Source: Ruegeria sp. TM1040 (GTDB taxonomy: Bacteria; Pseudomonadota; Alphaproteobacteria; Rhodobacterales; Rhodobacteraceae). Taken from it: a stretch of 64,000 nucleotides of DNA. The stretch spans positions 1,325,501 through 1,389,500 of the forward strand of contig NC_008044.1 in the NCBI RefSeq assembly GCF_000014065.1. The letters are read 5' to 3'. Below are positions 9,857 through 19,083 of this stretch, in pieces. Under the pieces are notes generated by a model. It was not told the origin of the DNA, did no database searches, and was given only the letters and a program-made list of their open reading frames with translations. Numbering within the stretch: the first letter of the stretch is position 1; each line of letters begins with the position of its first letter. Position numbers and translations under genes: made by a program.

Positions 9857-10315
9857 ATGAAGCTTTCGACAAAAGGACGGTACGCAATGGTGGCCTTGGC
9901 TGACATCGCGTTGCAGCCATCAGAGGGACTGGTCGTCCTGGCCGATATCTCCAAGCGTCAGCAGATCTCTTTGCCGTATCTCGAGCAGCTCTTCGTGAAA
10001 CTACGTCGTGGCGGGCTTGTGGCCTCCGTGCGTGGGCCCGGGGGTGGGTATCGTCTGGCGCGGCCCGCATCCGAAATTCGGGTCGTTGAGATCCTCGCCG
10101 CCGTTGATGAGACCGTAGACGCCATGCACAAGGGGGCAGGGGCGTCGGGTGGATCAAGTGGGAGCAGGGCGCAATCACTGACCAACCGTCTGTGGGAGGG
10201 GCTGAGTGCGCATGTCTACGTCTTTCTTCATCAAACACGCCTTTCGGATGTGATCGAGAACGACCTCGCGCCCTGTCCAGCAGTGCCCAATCTCTTCTCC
10301 GTGGTCGATGAATAG
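9857..10315 (+). CDS. iscR: IscR/Rrf2-family Fe-S regulator without the cysteine triad
   Basis: A 152-residue winged-helix regulator heading the suf cluster. It starts MKLSTKGRYAMVAL, the usual IscR opening; in-frame sequence before ATG 9857 is not family-like. Glu43, important for DNA-site choice in IscR, is present (YLEQLF), and the wing RGPGGGYRLAR is intact. The segment that normally holds three Fe-S cysteines is replaced by a Gly/Ser-rich stretch (about residues 90–105), and the only Cys is residue 140 (LAPCP). Rhodobacter IscR is known to be an atypical type without the triad. It probably represses its own operon through the upstream palindrome. Confidence 0.9.
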   Translation: MKLSTKGRYAMVALADIALQPSEGLVVLADISKRQQISLPYLEQLFVKLRRGGLVASVRGPGGGYRLARPASEIRVVEILAAVDETVDAMHKGAGASGGSSGSRAQSLTNRLWEGLSAHVYVFLHQTRLSDVIENDLAPCPAVPNLFSVVDE

Positions 10316-10381
10316 ACCACGCGCGAGGCCCCCCTTGACCTCTGCGTGAATGCAACTGTGACTGCCTGAAAATATGACTCC

Positions 10382-11425
10382 ATGACTCGTGTTTATTTAG
10401 ATCATAACGCCACATCGCCCCTGCGCCACGACGCGCGGGCAGCGATGATCGCGGCCATGGATGTGTGCGGCAACCCGTCGTCGGTGCACGCCGAAGGACG
10501 CGCGGCCAAGGCCGTGGTGGAGCGTGCCCGGGCCCAGATTGCAGCGGCCTTTGGCGCCGACGGGGCAGACATCGTGTTTACCTCGGGTTCGACCGAGGGA
10601 GCCGCACTTGCGTTGATGGGGCGTGATCTACACGGATCCGCGCTTGAGCATGACGCTGTAAGGGCTTGGATCAAAGAGGATCTTACAGTTGAGGCTCAGG
10701 GTCGTGTCGCGGTTTTGGACCCGCAGAGTTCCTGTCTTCAGCTTGCCAACTCGGAAACCGGCGTCATCCAGGATCTGCCCGAAGGGCTTGCGGTCACGGA
10801 TGCCACGCAGGCCTTTGGAAAGCTGCCGGTCGCCTTCAATTGGATGGGCGCGACGATGGCGCTCATCTCGGCGCACAAGCTCGGTGGACCCAAGGGTGTC
10901 GGGGCGGTTGTGCTGAAGCGCGGGACGGATTTGGCCGCGCAGATCAAGGGTGGCGGCCAGGAGATGGGGCGCCGCTCCGGGACGGAAAATGTTATTGGAA
11001 TCGCAGGGTTCGGCGCCGCAGCTGAAGCAGCCGCGAAGGATCTTGATAACGGTGTCTGGGACCGGGTTGCAGAAATTAGAAATATTCTAGAAAAGGCGGT
11101 TGCGGCCCAGTGCCCGGGCACTATTTTTATTGGCAACGAGGCGCGCCGCCTGCCCAATACCTCGTGTTTTGCGACCCCCGGCTGGAAGGGCGAGACGCAG
11201 GTGATGCAGATGGACCTTGCGGGGTTTGCCATCAGCGCGGGGAGCGCCTGCTCTAGCGGCAAGGTGCGCGCAAGTGCGGTTCTGACCGCGATGGGATTTG
11301 ATGAGAAGACAGCTCAGGGAGCGATCCGCGTATCGCTTGGGGCTGACACGACCGAAACGGATGTGCTGCGGTTTGCAGAAACGTGGTGCGCCAAACAGAA
11401 GAAACATCGCGCCCGCTCGGCGTGA
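10382..11425 (+). CDS. iscS: Cysteine desulfurase, IscS/NifS-like
   Basis: A 347-residue PLP enzyme that takes sulfur from cysteine for Fe-S clusters. It begins VYLDHNATSPL as class V desulfurases do. The PLP lysine is in ISAHKLGGPKG and the catalytic Cys in SAGSACSSGKVR, the longer-loop arrangement of the IscS/NifS group. It is somewhat shorter than E. coli IscS (404 aa). The cluster also holds a SufS-type desulfurase at 17254–18474. The gene contains an A/T-rich stretch of unusual codons at 11076–11090 that forms a palindrome (see findings). Confidence 0.9.
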   Translation: MTRVYLDHNATSPLRHDARAAMIAAMDVCGNPSSVHAEGRAAKAVVERARAQIAAAFGADGADIVFTSGSTEGAALALMGRDLHGSALEHDAVRAWIKEDLTVEAQGRVAVLDPQSSCLQLANSETGVIQDLPEGLAVTDATQAFGKLPVAFNWMGATMALISAHKLGGPKGVGAVVLKRGTDLAAQIKGGGQEMGRRSGTENVIGIAGFGAAAEAAAKDLDNGVWDRVAEIRNILEKAVAAQCPGTIFIGNEARRLPNTSCFATPGWKGETQVMQMDLAGFAISAGSACSSGKVRASAVLTAMGFDEKTAQGAIRVSLGADTTETDVLRFAETWCAKQKKHRARSA

Positions 11426-11440
11426 GTGCAGGAGAAGACG

Positions 11441-12961
11441 ATGGCCGCTCTGGACCAATTCGAAGCCAAGGAAGGCGTTGATCAGGAAACCGTGGATGCG
11501 GTGCGCGAGGTCAGCACATATAAATACGGCTGGGACACCGATATCGAGATGGAATACGCCCCCAAAGGCGTGAACCAGGATATCGTGCGCCTGATTTCCG
11601 AGAAAAATGAAGAGCCTGAGTGGATGACCGAATGGCGTCTTCAGGCCTTTGAGCGCTGGGAAGGCATGAAAGAGCCGAACTGGGCGATGGTGAACTACCC
11701 TGAAATCGACTTTCAGAACCAGTATTACTACGCCCGTCCCAAGAGCATGGAAGTGAAGCCGAAGTCGCTGGATGAAGTCGATCCAAAGCTGCTTGCTACT
11801 TACGAAAAGCTCGGCATCCCCTTGAAAGAGCAGATGATTCTTGCGGGTGTTGAGGGCGCAGAGGATGCCCCCGCAGAGGGCCGCAAGGTGGCTGTGGATG
11901 CGGTGTTTGACTCCGTGTCTGTCGGCACGACCTTTCAGGACGAACTCAAGAAGGCTGGCGTGATCTTCTGTTCCATCTCCGAAGCCATCCGCGAGCATCC
12001 CGAGCTGGTCAAGAAATACCTCGGCTCGGTGGTCCCGGTGTCGGACAACTTCTACGCCACACTGAACTCGGCCGTGTTCTCTGATGGGTCCTTTGTGTAT
12101 GTGCCGCCGGGCGTGCGCTGCCCGATGGAACTTAGCACCTATTTCCGCATCAATGCCGAAAACACCGGACAGTTTGAGCGGACGCTGATCATTGCCGATA
12201 AAGGCAGCTATGTCAGCTACTTGGAAGGTTGTACTGCACCACAGCGTGACACTGCGCAGCTGCATGCTGCCGTGGTTGAGATCATCATCGAAGAAGATGC
12301 CGAGGTGAAATATTCCACCGTGCAGAACTGGTTCCCCGGCGATGAGAACGGCAAGGGAGGCATCTACAACTTCGTGACCAAACGTGCCGATTGCCGCGGC
12401 GACCGCTCCAAGGTGATGTGGACGCAGGTTGAGACCGGCTCTGCAGTGACTTGGAAGTATCCCTCCTGCATTTTGCGCGGCAATGAAAGCCAGGGCGAGT
12501 TTTATTCCATCGCCATCGCCAACAACATGCAGCAGGCCGATACGGGCACCAAGATGATCCACCTTGGCAAGGACACCAAGAGCCGGATCGTGTCCAAAGG
12601 GATCTCTGCCGGCAAGGCGCAGAACACCTATCGCGGTCTGGTGTCGATGCACCCAAAGGCCAAGAATTCGCGCAATTATACCCAGTGCGACAGCTTGCTG
12701 ATCGGCGACAAATGTGGCGCGCATACAGTGCCTTACATTGAGGTCAAGAACAATTCCTCGCGCTGCGAACACGAGGCGACAACCTCCAAGGTGGATGATG
12801 ATCAGCTGTTCTACTGCCGCCAGCGCGGTATGGACGAAGAAGAAGCGGTTGCACTGGTCGTGAACGGTTTCTGCAAGGACGTCCTACAGGCTCTGCCGAT
12901 GGAATTTGCGATGGAAGCGCAGCAGCTTGTTGCAATCTCCCTTGAGGGCTCGGTCGGCTAA
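11441..12961 (+). CDS. sufB: Fe-S scaffold subunit SufB
   Basis: A 506-residue subunit of the SufBC2D scaffold on which Fe-S clusters are built. Length and composition match SufB: an N-terminal acidic part ([17 protein letters not shown]), the long beta-helix core, and the C-terminal [14 protein letters not shown] segment with the conserved Cys and the [10 protein letters not shown] signature. The start is ATG 11441, preceded by AGGAGA; an in-frame GTG at 11426 lies on that ribosome site and is less likely. It starts 16 nt after iscS, and its stop codon is followed directly by the next small gene. Confidence 0.97.
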   Translation: MAALDQFEAKEGVDQETVDAVREVSTYKYGWDTDIEMEYAPKGVNQDIVRLISEKNEEPEWMTEWRLQAFERWEGMKEPNWAMVNYPEIDFQNQYYYARPKSMEVKPKSLDEVDPKLLATYEKLGIPLKEQMILAGVEGAEDAPAEGRKVAVDAVFDSVSVGTTFQDELKKAGVIFCSISEAIREHPELVKKYLGSVVPVSDNFYATLNSAVFSDGSFVYVPPGVRCPMELSTYFRINAENTGQFERTLIIADKGSYVSYLEGCTAPQRDTAQLHAAVVEIIIEEDAEVKYSTVQNWFPGDENGKGGIYNFVTKRADCRGDRSKVMWTQVETGSAVTWKYPSCILRGNESQGEFYSIAIANNMQQADTGTKMIHLGKDTKSRIVSKGISAGKAQNTYRGLVSMHPKAKNSRNYTQCDSLLIGDKCGAHTVPYIEVKNNSSRCEHEATTSKVDDDQLFYCRQRGMDEEEAVALVVNGFCKDVLQALPMEFAMEAQQLVAISLEGSVG

Positions 12962-12999
12962 TGGCCGGCCCCTGGCAAACGAGCGAAGGAGCGACCTCC

Positions 13000-13314
13000 A
13001 TGATCGTCACGACAACAAATAGCGTCGAAGGCTACCAGATCTCCGAGTACAAAGGCATCGTCGTGGGCGAGGCAATCATGGGTGCCAATGTTGTGCGCGA
13101 TGTATTTGCCCAGATCACCGACATTGTTGGCGGTAGATCAGGCGCTTATGAGAGCAAGCTGCAGGACGCGCGCGAGACGGCTTTGAGCGAACTCGAAGAC
13201 CGGGCGCGTGCGCTTGGCGCGAATGCGGTTGTGGGGGTCGACCTCGATTATGAAGTTGTCGGGCAATCGATGCTCATGGTCTCTGCCAGCGGCACCGCTG
13301 TCGTGATCGGCTAA
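13000..13314 (+). CDS. YbjQ/UPF0145 family protein
   Basis: A 104-residue protein of the YbjQ (UPF0145) family, homo-oligomeric beta-alpha proteins of unknown function sometimes suggested to bind metals. Typical parts are [14 protein letters not shown] at the start, [18 protein letters not shown], and [17 protein letters not shown] near 70–85. The start is ATG 13000 with AAGGAG 11 nt upstream; the frame could extend to 12961 but family similarity begins here. It sits inside the suf cluster between sufB and an FkbM methyltransferase. Confidence 0.9.
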   Translation: MIVTTTNSVEGYQISEYKGIVVGEAIMGANVVRDVFAQITDIVGGRSGAYESKLQDARETALSELEDRARALGANAVVGVDLDYEVVGQSMLMVSASGTAVVIG

Positions 13315-13326
13315 AGAGGAAACGCC

Positions 13327-14091
13327 GTGCTGTTTGACCCTTCAAAACTCCCTGACATTGTTGCCCGGATCTCTTCCGGGCAATCCGTGGGGTTTGCGGA
13401 TGTGTCGCTCTACACGAGCGAAATTCACGGGCGCCGCATGGTGTTTTCTGTCGATATGCAGCGCGACCCGATCCAGCGCTCCCATCGCGAAGGGCACTTT
13501 TACGAAGAGGAAGAACTCTCTGTAATCAAGTCTCTTTTCCCGCTTGGGGGCACCTTTGTCGACATCGGGGCCAATGTTGGAAATCACGGGCTTTATGCCG
13601 CAGCCTTCCTGTCGGCTGCGCGCGTGATCCCCTTTGAGCCGAACCCAAAAGCGCTAAAGCTCTTGCTGGCAAATATCTCTGCCAATGGGCTCGCCCCCAA
13701 ATATGACCTCAGCCATCTGGGCAAAGGTCTGGGGGATGCGCCACGCGCGGGGTTTGGGATGGAGGCCAGAGACCGCAATCTCGGGGCTGCAAAGATGCTT
13801 GCCGGAGAGGGTGATATCGAGATCACCACGGGGGATCTGGCGCTTCAGGATGAGCAGGTCGATTTCATCAAGATCGACGTGGAAGGCATGGAAATCCTGG
13901 TGCTTTCCGGCCTGCAGGACACGATCAAACGATGCCGGCCAGCCTTGCTTGTCGAGGTCGACCGGGAAAACGATGCAGCGTTTCACGCCCTGATTGAACA
14001 GATGGGCTACGGGGTGTTCGACACCCTACAGCGCTATAACCGAAACAAGAATTACGTCATCAAGCCGCTTCAGTTGGATGCGGAGAGCTGA
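13327..14091 (+). CDS. FkbM-family methyltransferase
   Basis: A 254-residue SAM-dependent methyltransferase of the FkbM type. The SAM-binding loop FVDIGANVGNHGLYAA lies near residues 77–92, with VIPFEPNPKA after it and FIKIDVEGMEILVLSG near 180–195, the family's two strongest blocks. Starts at GTG 13327 after an AAAGAGG ribosome site, 12 nt behind the UPF0145 gene. FkbM enzymes usually O-methylate sugars or small molecules; there is no known role in Fe-S assembly, so its place inside the suf cluster is unexplained. Confidence 0.88.
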   Translation: MLFDPSKLPDIVARISSGQSVGFADVSLYTSEIHGRRMVFSVDMQRDPIQRSHREGHFYEEEELSVIKSLFPLGGTFVDIGANVGNHGLYAAAFLSAARVIPFEPNPKALKLLLANISANGLAPKYDLSHLGKGLGDAPRAGFGMEARDRNLGAAKMLAGEGDIEITTGDLALQDEQVDFIKIDVEGMEILVLSGLQDTIKRCRPALLVEVDRENDAAFHALIEQMGYGVFDTLQRYNRNKNYVIKPLQLDAES

Positions 14092-14153
14092 CGAAACCAC
14101 GATCTGCAGATCGCGCAGCCAGCGCTGACTGCAAGCAGAAAAAGGCGAAAAAC

Positions 14154-14908
<755 letters not shown>

Positions 14909-14909
<1 letters not shown>

Positions 14910-16189
14910 TGGGACTTCCCGAGCTGAAACAAACAACGACGGAGGCACGCCTGGCGGCGTTGTCCTTGCCCGAAGGTGGATGTCTTGAGGCGGCGCGTCG
15001 CGCCGCCGTGGCCCGGGTTCAGACCATGGGGCTGCCGGACCGTCGGGATGAGTATTGGAAATACACCCGCCCGGACACGCTGACCGCGGCAGACGCGCCT
15101 GCGGCTGCCGTTTTCGACAGTGGCGAGGCGCCGATGTTCGACAACTTCGACCGGCTGCGCATCGTTTTTGTAGATGGCGTGTTTGACGCAGAGGCCTCTG
15201 ATGACCTCGCACTTGAGGGTGTGAGCATCGAGCGTTTGGCTGACATAGATCGCAAAGATATCCATTGGGCCAAGGACATCTACGGTGTTCTTGAAGCGCG
15301 TGGCCAATCCCCGGTGGAGCGTCCTCTGGCAGCGCTCAACACGGCTTTTGCGACGGATGGCGTGGTCATCCACGTCACCGGCAAGCCGTCCAAGCCGATC
15401 AACTTGGTCTATCAGCACGCGAGCGAAAACTCGGATGCGATCCTGCACCATGTGATCAAAGTCGACAGCGGGGCCGAAGCGACGATCCTCGAAAATGGCC
15501 CAGCCGCGTCTCGCTTTAACAAAGCGATGGAAATCGACATCGCTGACACGGGCAAGCTGCATCTGGTGCGCGCCCAGGGGCGCGATCACGAGCGCCGCGC
15601 CGCAACGCATCTCTTTGCGCGGCTTGGGACGGAGTCCGTTTTCAAGAGCTTTACGCTGACGGTGAACGGTGTGCTGACGCGCAACGAGGCCGTGGTCGAA
15701 TTCCTCGGTGATGACGCTGTGGCGCATCTGGCTGGTGCCTGTGTTGGTGATGGTGATTTTCACCACGATGACACCGTGTTTGTTACGCATGACGCGGTCA
15801 ATTGTGAGAGCCGCCAGGTCTTTAAGAAGGTCCTGCGCAACGGCGCCACCGGCGTTTTCCAGGGTAAGATCCTTGTGAAGGAAGGCGCGCAAAAGACTGA
15901 TGGATATCAGATTTCTCAGTCTTTGCTCTTGGATGACGACAGCCAGTTCCTCGCCAAGCCAGAGCTTGAGATCTACGCAGACGACGTGGCCTGTTCGCAC
16001 GGGTCCACCTCCGGTGCCATTGATGAGGATGGTTTGTTTTACCTGCGTTCTCGTGGCGTGCCTGAGGCCGAGGCCACTGACCTGATGACGCTGGCGTTCC
16101 TGGCCGAAGCGGTTGAGGAAATCGAAGACGAAGAGATCGCCGCAAGCATCAACGACCGCCTTTACGGCTGGCTCGCACGGCGGCGCTGA
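14909..16189 (+). CDS. sufD: Fe-S scaffold subunit SufD
   Basis: A 426-residue beta-helix partner of SufB. The N-terminal helical part contains RRDEYWKYTRPD, the usual SufD signature. The C-terminal part has DDVACSHGSTSGAIDEDGLFYLRSRG, in which the conserved Cys and His lie near residues 364–366. Translationally coupled to sufC and followed 8 nt later by a membrane-protein gene. Confidence 0.96.
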
Positions 16190-16197
16190 GGTCCGGG

Positions 16198-16683
16198 ATG
16201 GCTGTGACCGCAGACATCACGGCGACATATCGGGGGCCGCGCAAGGTGATTGCGCGGCTTCTCGCTATGGGGCCGCGTGAAGACCGGCTTTTGGCTTTTG
16301 TAATGGGCGCTTGCGTGCTGTTGTTCATTGCACAGATGCCGAGATTGGCCCGTGAGGCTCATCTGAGTGGGCAAGAGCTGAATATGCTGCTGGGCGGAGC
16401 CTTGATGGGAATCATCTTCATCGCTCCTTTGGCGCTCTATGCGCTTGCGCTGATCTCGCACCTGGTGGTGCGACTGGTCGGAGGGCAGGGCGATGCCTAC
16501 TGTGGTCGGCTTGCCCTGTTCTGGGCACTTCTGGCGTCATCGCCATTGCTGTTGCTCAATGGTCTGGTGGCAGGCTTTATTGGGCCGAGCCCTGCACTGA
16601 GTTCAGTTGGACTTTTGTGGCTTGCTGTTTTCCTTTGGTTCTGGATCTCTGGTCTGATCGAGGCCTACTGGGGTAAAAACTGA
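16198..16683 (+). CDS. Yip1-like membrane protein (first of two)
   Basis: A 161-residue inner-membrane protein with about four hydrophobic segments (roughly residues 35–50, 65–90, 105–125 and 135–155). The pattern matches small Yip1-domain proteins, whose bacterial role is unknown. The stop codon overlaps the start of the second Yip1-like gene. Both lie between sufD and sufS, so they are transcribed with Fe-S assembly genes, but no functional link is established. Confidence 0.75.
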   Translation: MAVTADITATYRGPRKVIARLLAMGPREDRLLAFVMGACVLLFIAQMPRLAREAHLSGQELNMLLGGALMGIIFIAPLALYALALISHLVVRLVGGQGDAYCGRLALFWALLASSPLLLLNGLVAGFIGPSPALSSVGLLWLAVFLWFWISGLIEAYWGKN

Positions 16684-17261
16684 TGAACTTCAAAGACCTA
16701 TTGGTCGAAACTATCGTTAATCCTGCCTCGGCTGCGCGCCGGATCATGGCGCTCAATCTTACTGACGAAGTGGTCTGGACGGGGTTTGCGCTGAATGTTG
16801 TGCTCAGCGTTCTGCTCTATGCAGGGCAGGGCGTGTTGCTGGGCGATCCCTCCAATGCGCTCTTTCCGGGACTGAGCCCCGCACTCTTTGGCGCGTTCCT
16901 TGTCGTGCTGCAGCTCAGCTACACTGCCGCGTCGATGGTTGCGGCGAGGTGGATGGGCGGAGACGCAGAATTTGGCACCATTCTGGGACTGCTCGTCTGG
17001 CTGCGCATCGTGAATATCGTTGTGCAGGTTATTGCGATTGCGATGGTTTTTGTCATTGCACCCTTGGCCGTTCTGTTTAACTTCGCAGCTGCGCTCTATG
17101 GGCTCTATGTCTTGGCGCACTTCACTAAAGAAGGGTTTGGCCTCTCTTCGCTTGGCAAATCTGCAGGCGTGATCCTGTTGGCCGGGCTTGGTGCGATGAT
17201 CGCTGTTTTGATCCTGATGGGCCTTTTTGCGCCCACAATTCTGGAGACGTCCAATGTATGA
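16683..17261 (+). CDS. Yip1-domain membrane protein (second of two)
   Basis: A 192-residue inner-membrane protein with five or so hydrophobic helices. It begins with a short amphipathic part (NFKDLLVETIVNPASAAR) that is typical of bacterial Yip1-domain proteins. It overlaps the previous gene's stop and runs 8 nt into sufS, so the four genes sufD–Yip1–Yip1–sufS form one coupled block. Function unknown; possibly a membrane anchor or trafficking aid. Confidence 0.8.
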   Translation: MNFKDLLVETIVNPASAARRIMALNLTDEVVWTGFALNVVLSVLLYAGQGVLLGDPSNALFPGLSPALFGAFLVVLQLSYTAASMVAARWMGGDAEFGTILGLLVWLRIVNIVVQVIAIAMVFVIAPLAVLFNFAAALYGLYVLAHFTKEGFGLSSLGKSAGVILLAGLGAMIAVLILMGLFAPTILETSNV

Positions 17262-18474
17262 TGTCGAAAAAATCCGCTCTGACTTTCCGATCCTGTCACG
17301 CGAAGTGAACGGAAAGCCGCTGGTCTATCTCGATAACGGGGCCTCTGCGCAGAAACCTCAGGTTGTGATCGATGCCGTGACCAAGGCATACGCGGAAGAA
17401 TATTCAAATGTTCACCGTGGCTTGCATTATCTTTCTAATCTCGCGACTGAGAAATACGAAAGCGTACGCGGCATCATCGCAAAGTTTTTGAACGCGGGTC
17501 ACGAAGATCACATCGTGCTGAATTCCGGAACCACAGAGGGTATCAACCTCGTGGCGTATTCCTGGGCCATGCCGCGGATGGAAGCCGGCGATGAGATCAT
17601 CCTCTCCGTCATGGAGCACCATGCGAACATCGTGCCCTGGCATTTCCTGCGCGAACGCCAAGGTGTCGTCATCAAATGGATCGACACGGACGCGGACGGA
17701 AGCCTGGACCCGCAAAAGGTTCTGGACGCCATTACACCAAAAACCAAGCTGATCGCAGTCACCCAGTGTTCCAATGTCTTGGGAACCGTTGTTGATGTAA
17801 AATCCATCACAAAAGGCGCGCATGACAAAGGCGTGCCAGTGCTTGTCGACGGCTCTCAGGGCGCGGTTCACATGCCCGTGGATGTGCAGGATCTCGACTG
17901 TGATTTCTATGCCGTCACCGGGCACAAGCTTTATGGTCCGTCTGGGTCCGGCGCGATCTATATCAAGCCGGAGCGTATGGCCGAGATGCGTCCGTTTATT
18001 GGCGGCGGCGATATGATCAAAGAAGTGTCCAAGGATCAGGTGATCTACAACGATCCGCCGATGAAGTTCGAGGCTGGTACGCCAGGGATCGTGCAGACGA
18101 TCGGTTTCGGCGTCGCGCTCGAATATATGATGGAGATCGGAATGGCAGAAATTGCCGCCCATGAGGCCGATCTGCGAGACTATGCATCGGAGCGTTTCAA
18201 GGGGTTGAACTGGTTGAATATTCAGGGCCATGCTCCTGGAAAAGCAGCGATATTCAGTCTGACCCTTGAGGGCGCGGCACATGCGCATGACATTTCAACC
18301 ATTCTCGACAAGAAAGGTGTCGCGGTGCGTGCCGGGCATCATTGTGCGGGGCCTTTGATGGATCATCTTGGCGTCTCTGCAACTTGCCGCGCGAGCTTTG
18401 GCATGTACAACACGCGTCCAGAGGTAGATACGTTGATTGAGGCGCTAGAACTCGCACATGAGCTTTTTGGCTAG
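17254..18474 (+). CDS. sufS: Cysteine desulfurase SufS
   Basis: A 406-residue PLP enzyme of the SufS group. It opens with IRSDFPILSREVNGKPLVYLDNGAS. The PLP lysine is in VTGHKLYGPSG, and the active-site Cys in RAGHHCAGPLMDHLG near residue 365, with the short loop that marks SufS and separates it from IscS. Start ATG 17254; an in-frame start at 17227 lies inside the upstream gene and adds non-conserved residues. Last gene of the cluster in this window; no sufA, sufE or sufT follows before the terminator. Confidence 0.96.
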   Translation: MYDVEKIRSDFPILSREVNGKPLVYLDNGASAQKPQVVIDAVTKAYAEEYSNVHRGLHYLSNLATEKYESVRGIIAKFLNAGHEDHIVLNSGTTEGINLVAYSWAMPRMEAGDEIILSVMEHHANIVPWHFLRERQGVVIKWIDTDADGSLDPQKVLDAITPKTKLIAVTQCSNVLGTVVDVKSITKGAHDKGVPVLVDGSQGAVHMPVDVQDLDCDFYAVTGHKLYGPSGSGAIYIKPERMAEMRPFIGGGDMIKEVSKDQVIYNDPPMKFEAGTPGIVQTIGFGVALEYMMEIGMAEIAAHEADLRDYASERFKGLNWLNIQGHAPGKAAIFSLTLEGAAHAHDISTILDKKGVAVRAGHHCAGPLMDHLGVSATCRASFGMYNTRPEVDTLIEALELAHELFG

Positions 18475-18499
18475 GACTGGTGGGGCTCCAATCGGAGTG

Positions 18500-18522
18500 T
18501 ATGCTCTATAGTAGCATATTTT
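18500..18522 (+). terminator. Weak A/T-rich hairpin after sufS
   Basis: TATGCT (18500–18505) pairs with AGCATA (18513–18518) and is followed by TTTT. The stem is only 6 bp and A/T-rich. It may be a first terminator for the suf operon ahead of the stronger hairpin at 18605. Confidence 0.35.
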
Positions 18523-18604
18523 ACATAATACTGATTATGGGATTTGTATTCGCCCTCATATCCAGCGTCGATCAGCACCCTTGAGCCCATGAAAACAGAC
18601 AAAA

Positions 18605-18633
18605 AAAACGCGCTCCGGTTTGGAGCGCGTTTT
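18605..18633. terminator. Bidirectional terminator between sufS and the UspA gene
   Basis: A perfect 12-bp inverted repeat, AAAACGCGCTCC (18605–18616) and GGAGCGCGTTTT (18622–18633), with T or A runs on both sides. It separates two convergent genes. Confidence 0.93.
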
Positions 18634-18651
18634 CTTGAATTTGATGTTGGT

Positions 18652-19083
18652 TCAGTCTCGCACGATCAGCACCGAACATGGTGCGTAGCGCGCCACGCGT
18701 GCTGAGTTTGGACCTTGTAGTCGATCCATCAACTCAGGTTTATGCGCGCCCATCACGACGAGATCTGCTTCGGAGCGTTTGATCGCATCCAGGATCATCT
18801 CGTAGACATTTGCCCCGACTTCAACGATGTGCTGCACGTCCTTCATGTCCGGCACGACCTTTTTGACATAGGCATGCAATTGGCGGTCCGCTTCTTTGAC
18901 TGCCTCTTTCATGGTGCCGTCCTTGAAAAACGATCCCACAATGCTCATGCCGTAGTCCGGGACCACGGTCACCACGCTCAGCGTGGCACCGTAGAATTCC
19001 GCAAGCTCTGCTGCGCGCTTCAGCAAGGTCTCTTCCGCGTCCATATGCGTCAGGTCGATGGCGCAAAGTACATGTTTGGTCAT
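18652..19083 (-). CDS. UspA-family universal stress protein
   Basis: A 143-residue cytoplasmic nucleotide-binding-fold protein. It has the Usp start VLCAIDLTHMDAEETLLKRA and the C-terminal block ADLVVMGAHKPELMD…GPNSARVARYAPCSVLIV, where G-2X-G-9X-G(S/T) is the ATP-binding pattern; here the loop reads GAHKPELMDRLQGPNSARV. It shares one base with the TRAP permease stop, so it is in the transporter operon. In Halomonas a Usp protein (TeaD) modulates a TRAP transporter; a similar role is inferred. Confidence 0.9.
   Translation of the reverse strand: MTKHVLCAIDLTHMDAEETLLKRAAELAEFYGATLSVVTVVPDYGMSIVGSFFKDGTMKEAVKEADRQLHAYVKKVVPDMKDVQHIVEVGANVYEMILDAIKRSEADLVVMGAHKPELMDRLQGPNSARVARYAPCSVLIVRD

Noticed and set aside
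11087-12772. 561-codon - strand reading frame opposite sufB
   Set aside because: Antisense shadow with no domain; sufB on the + strand is certain.
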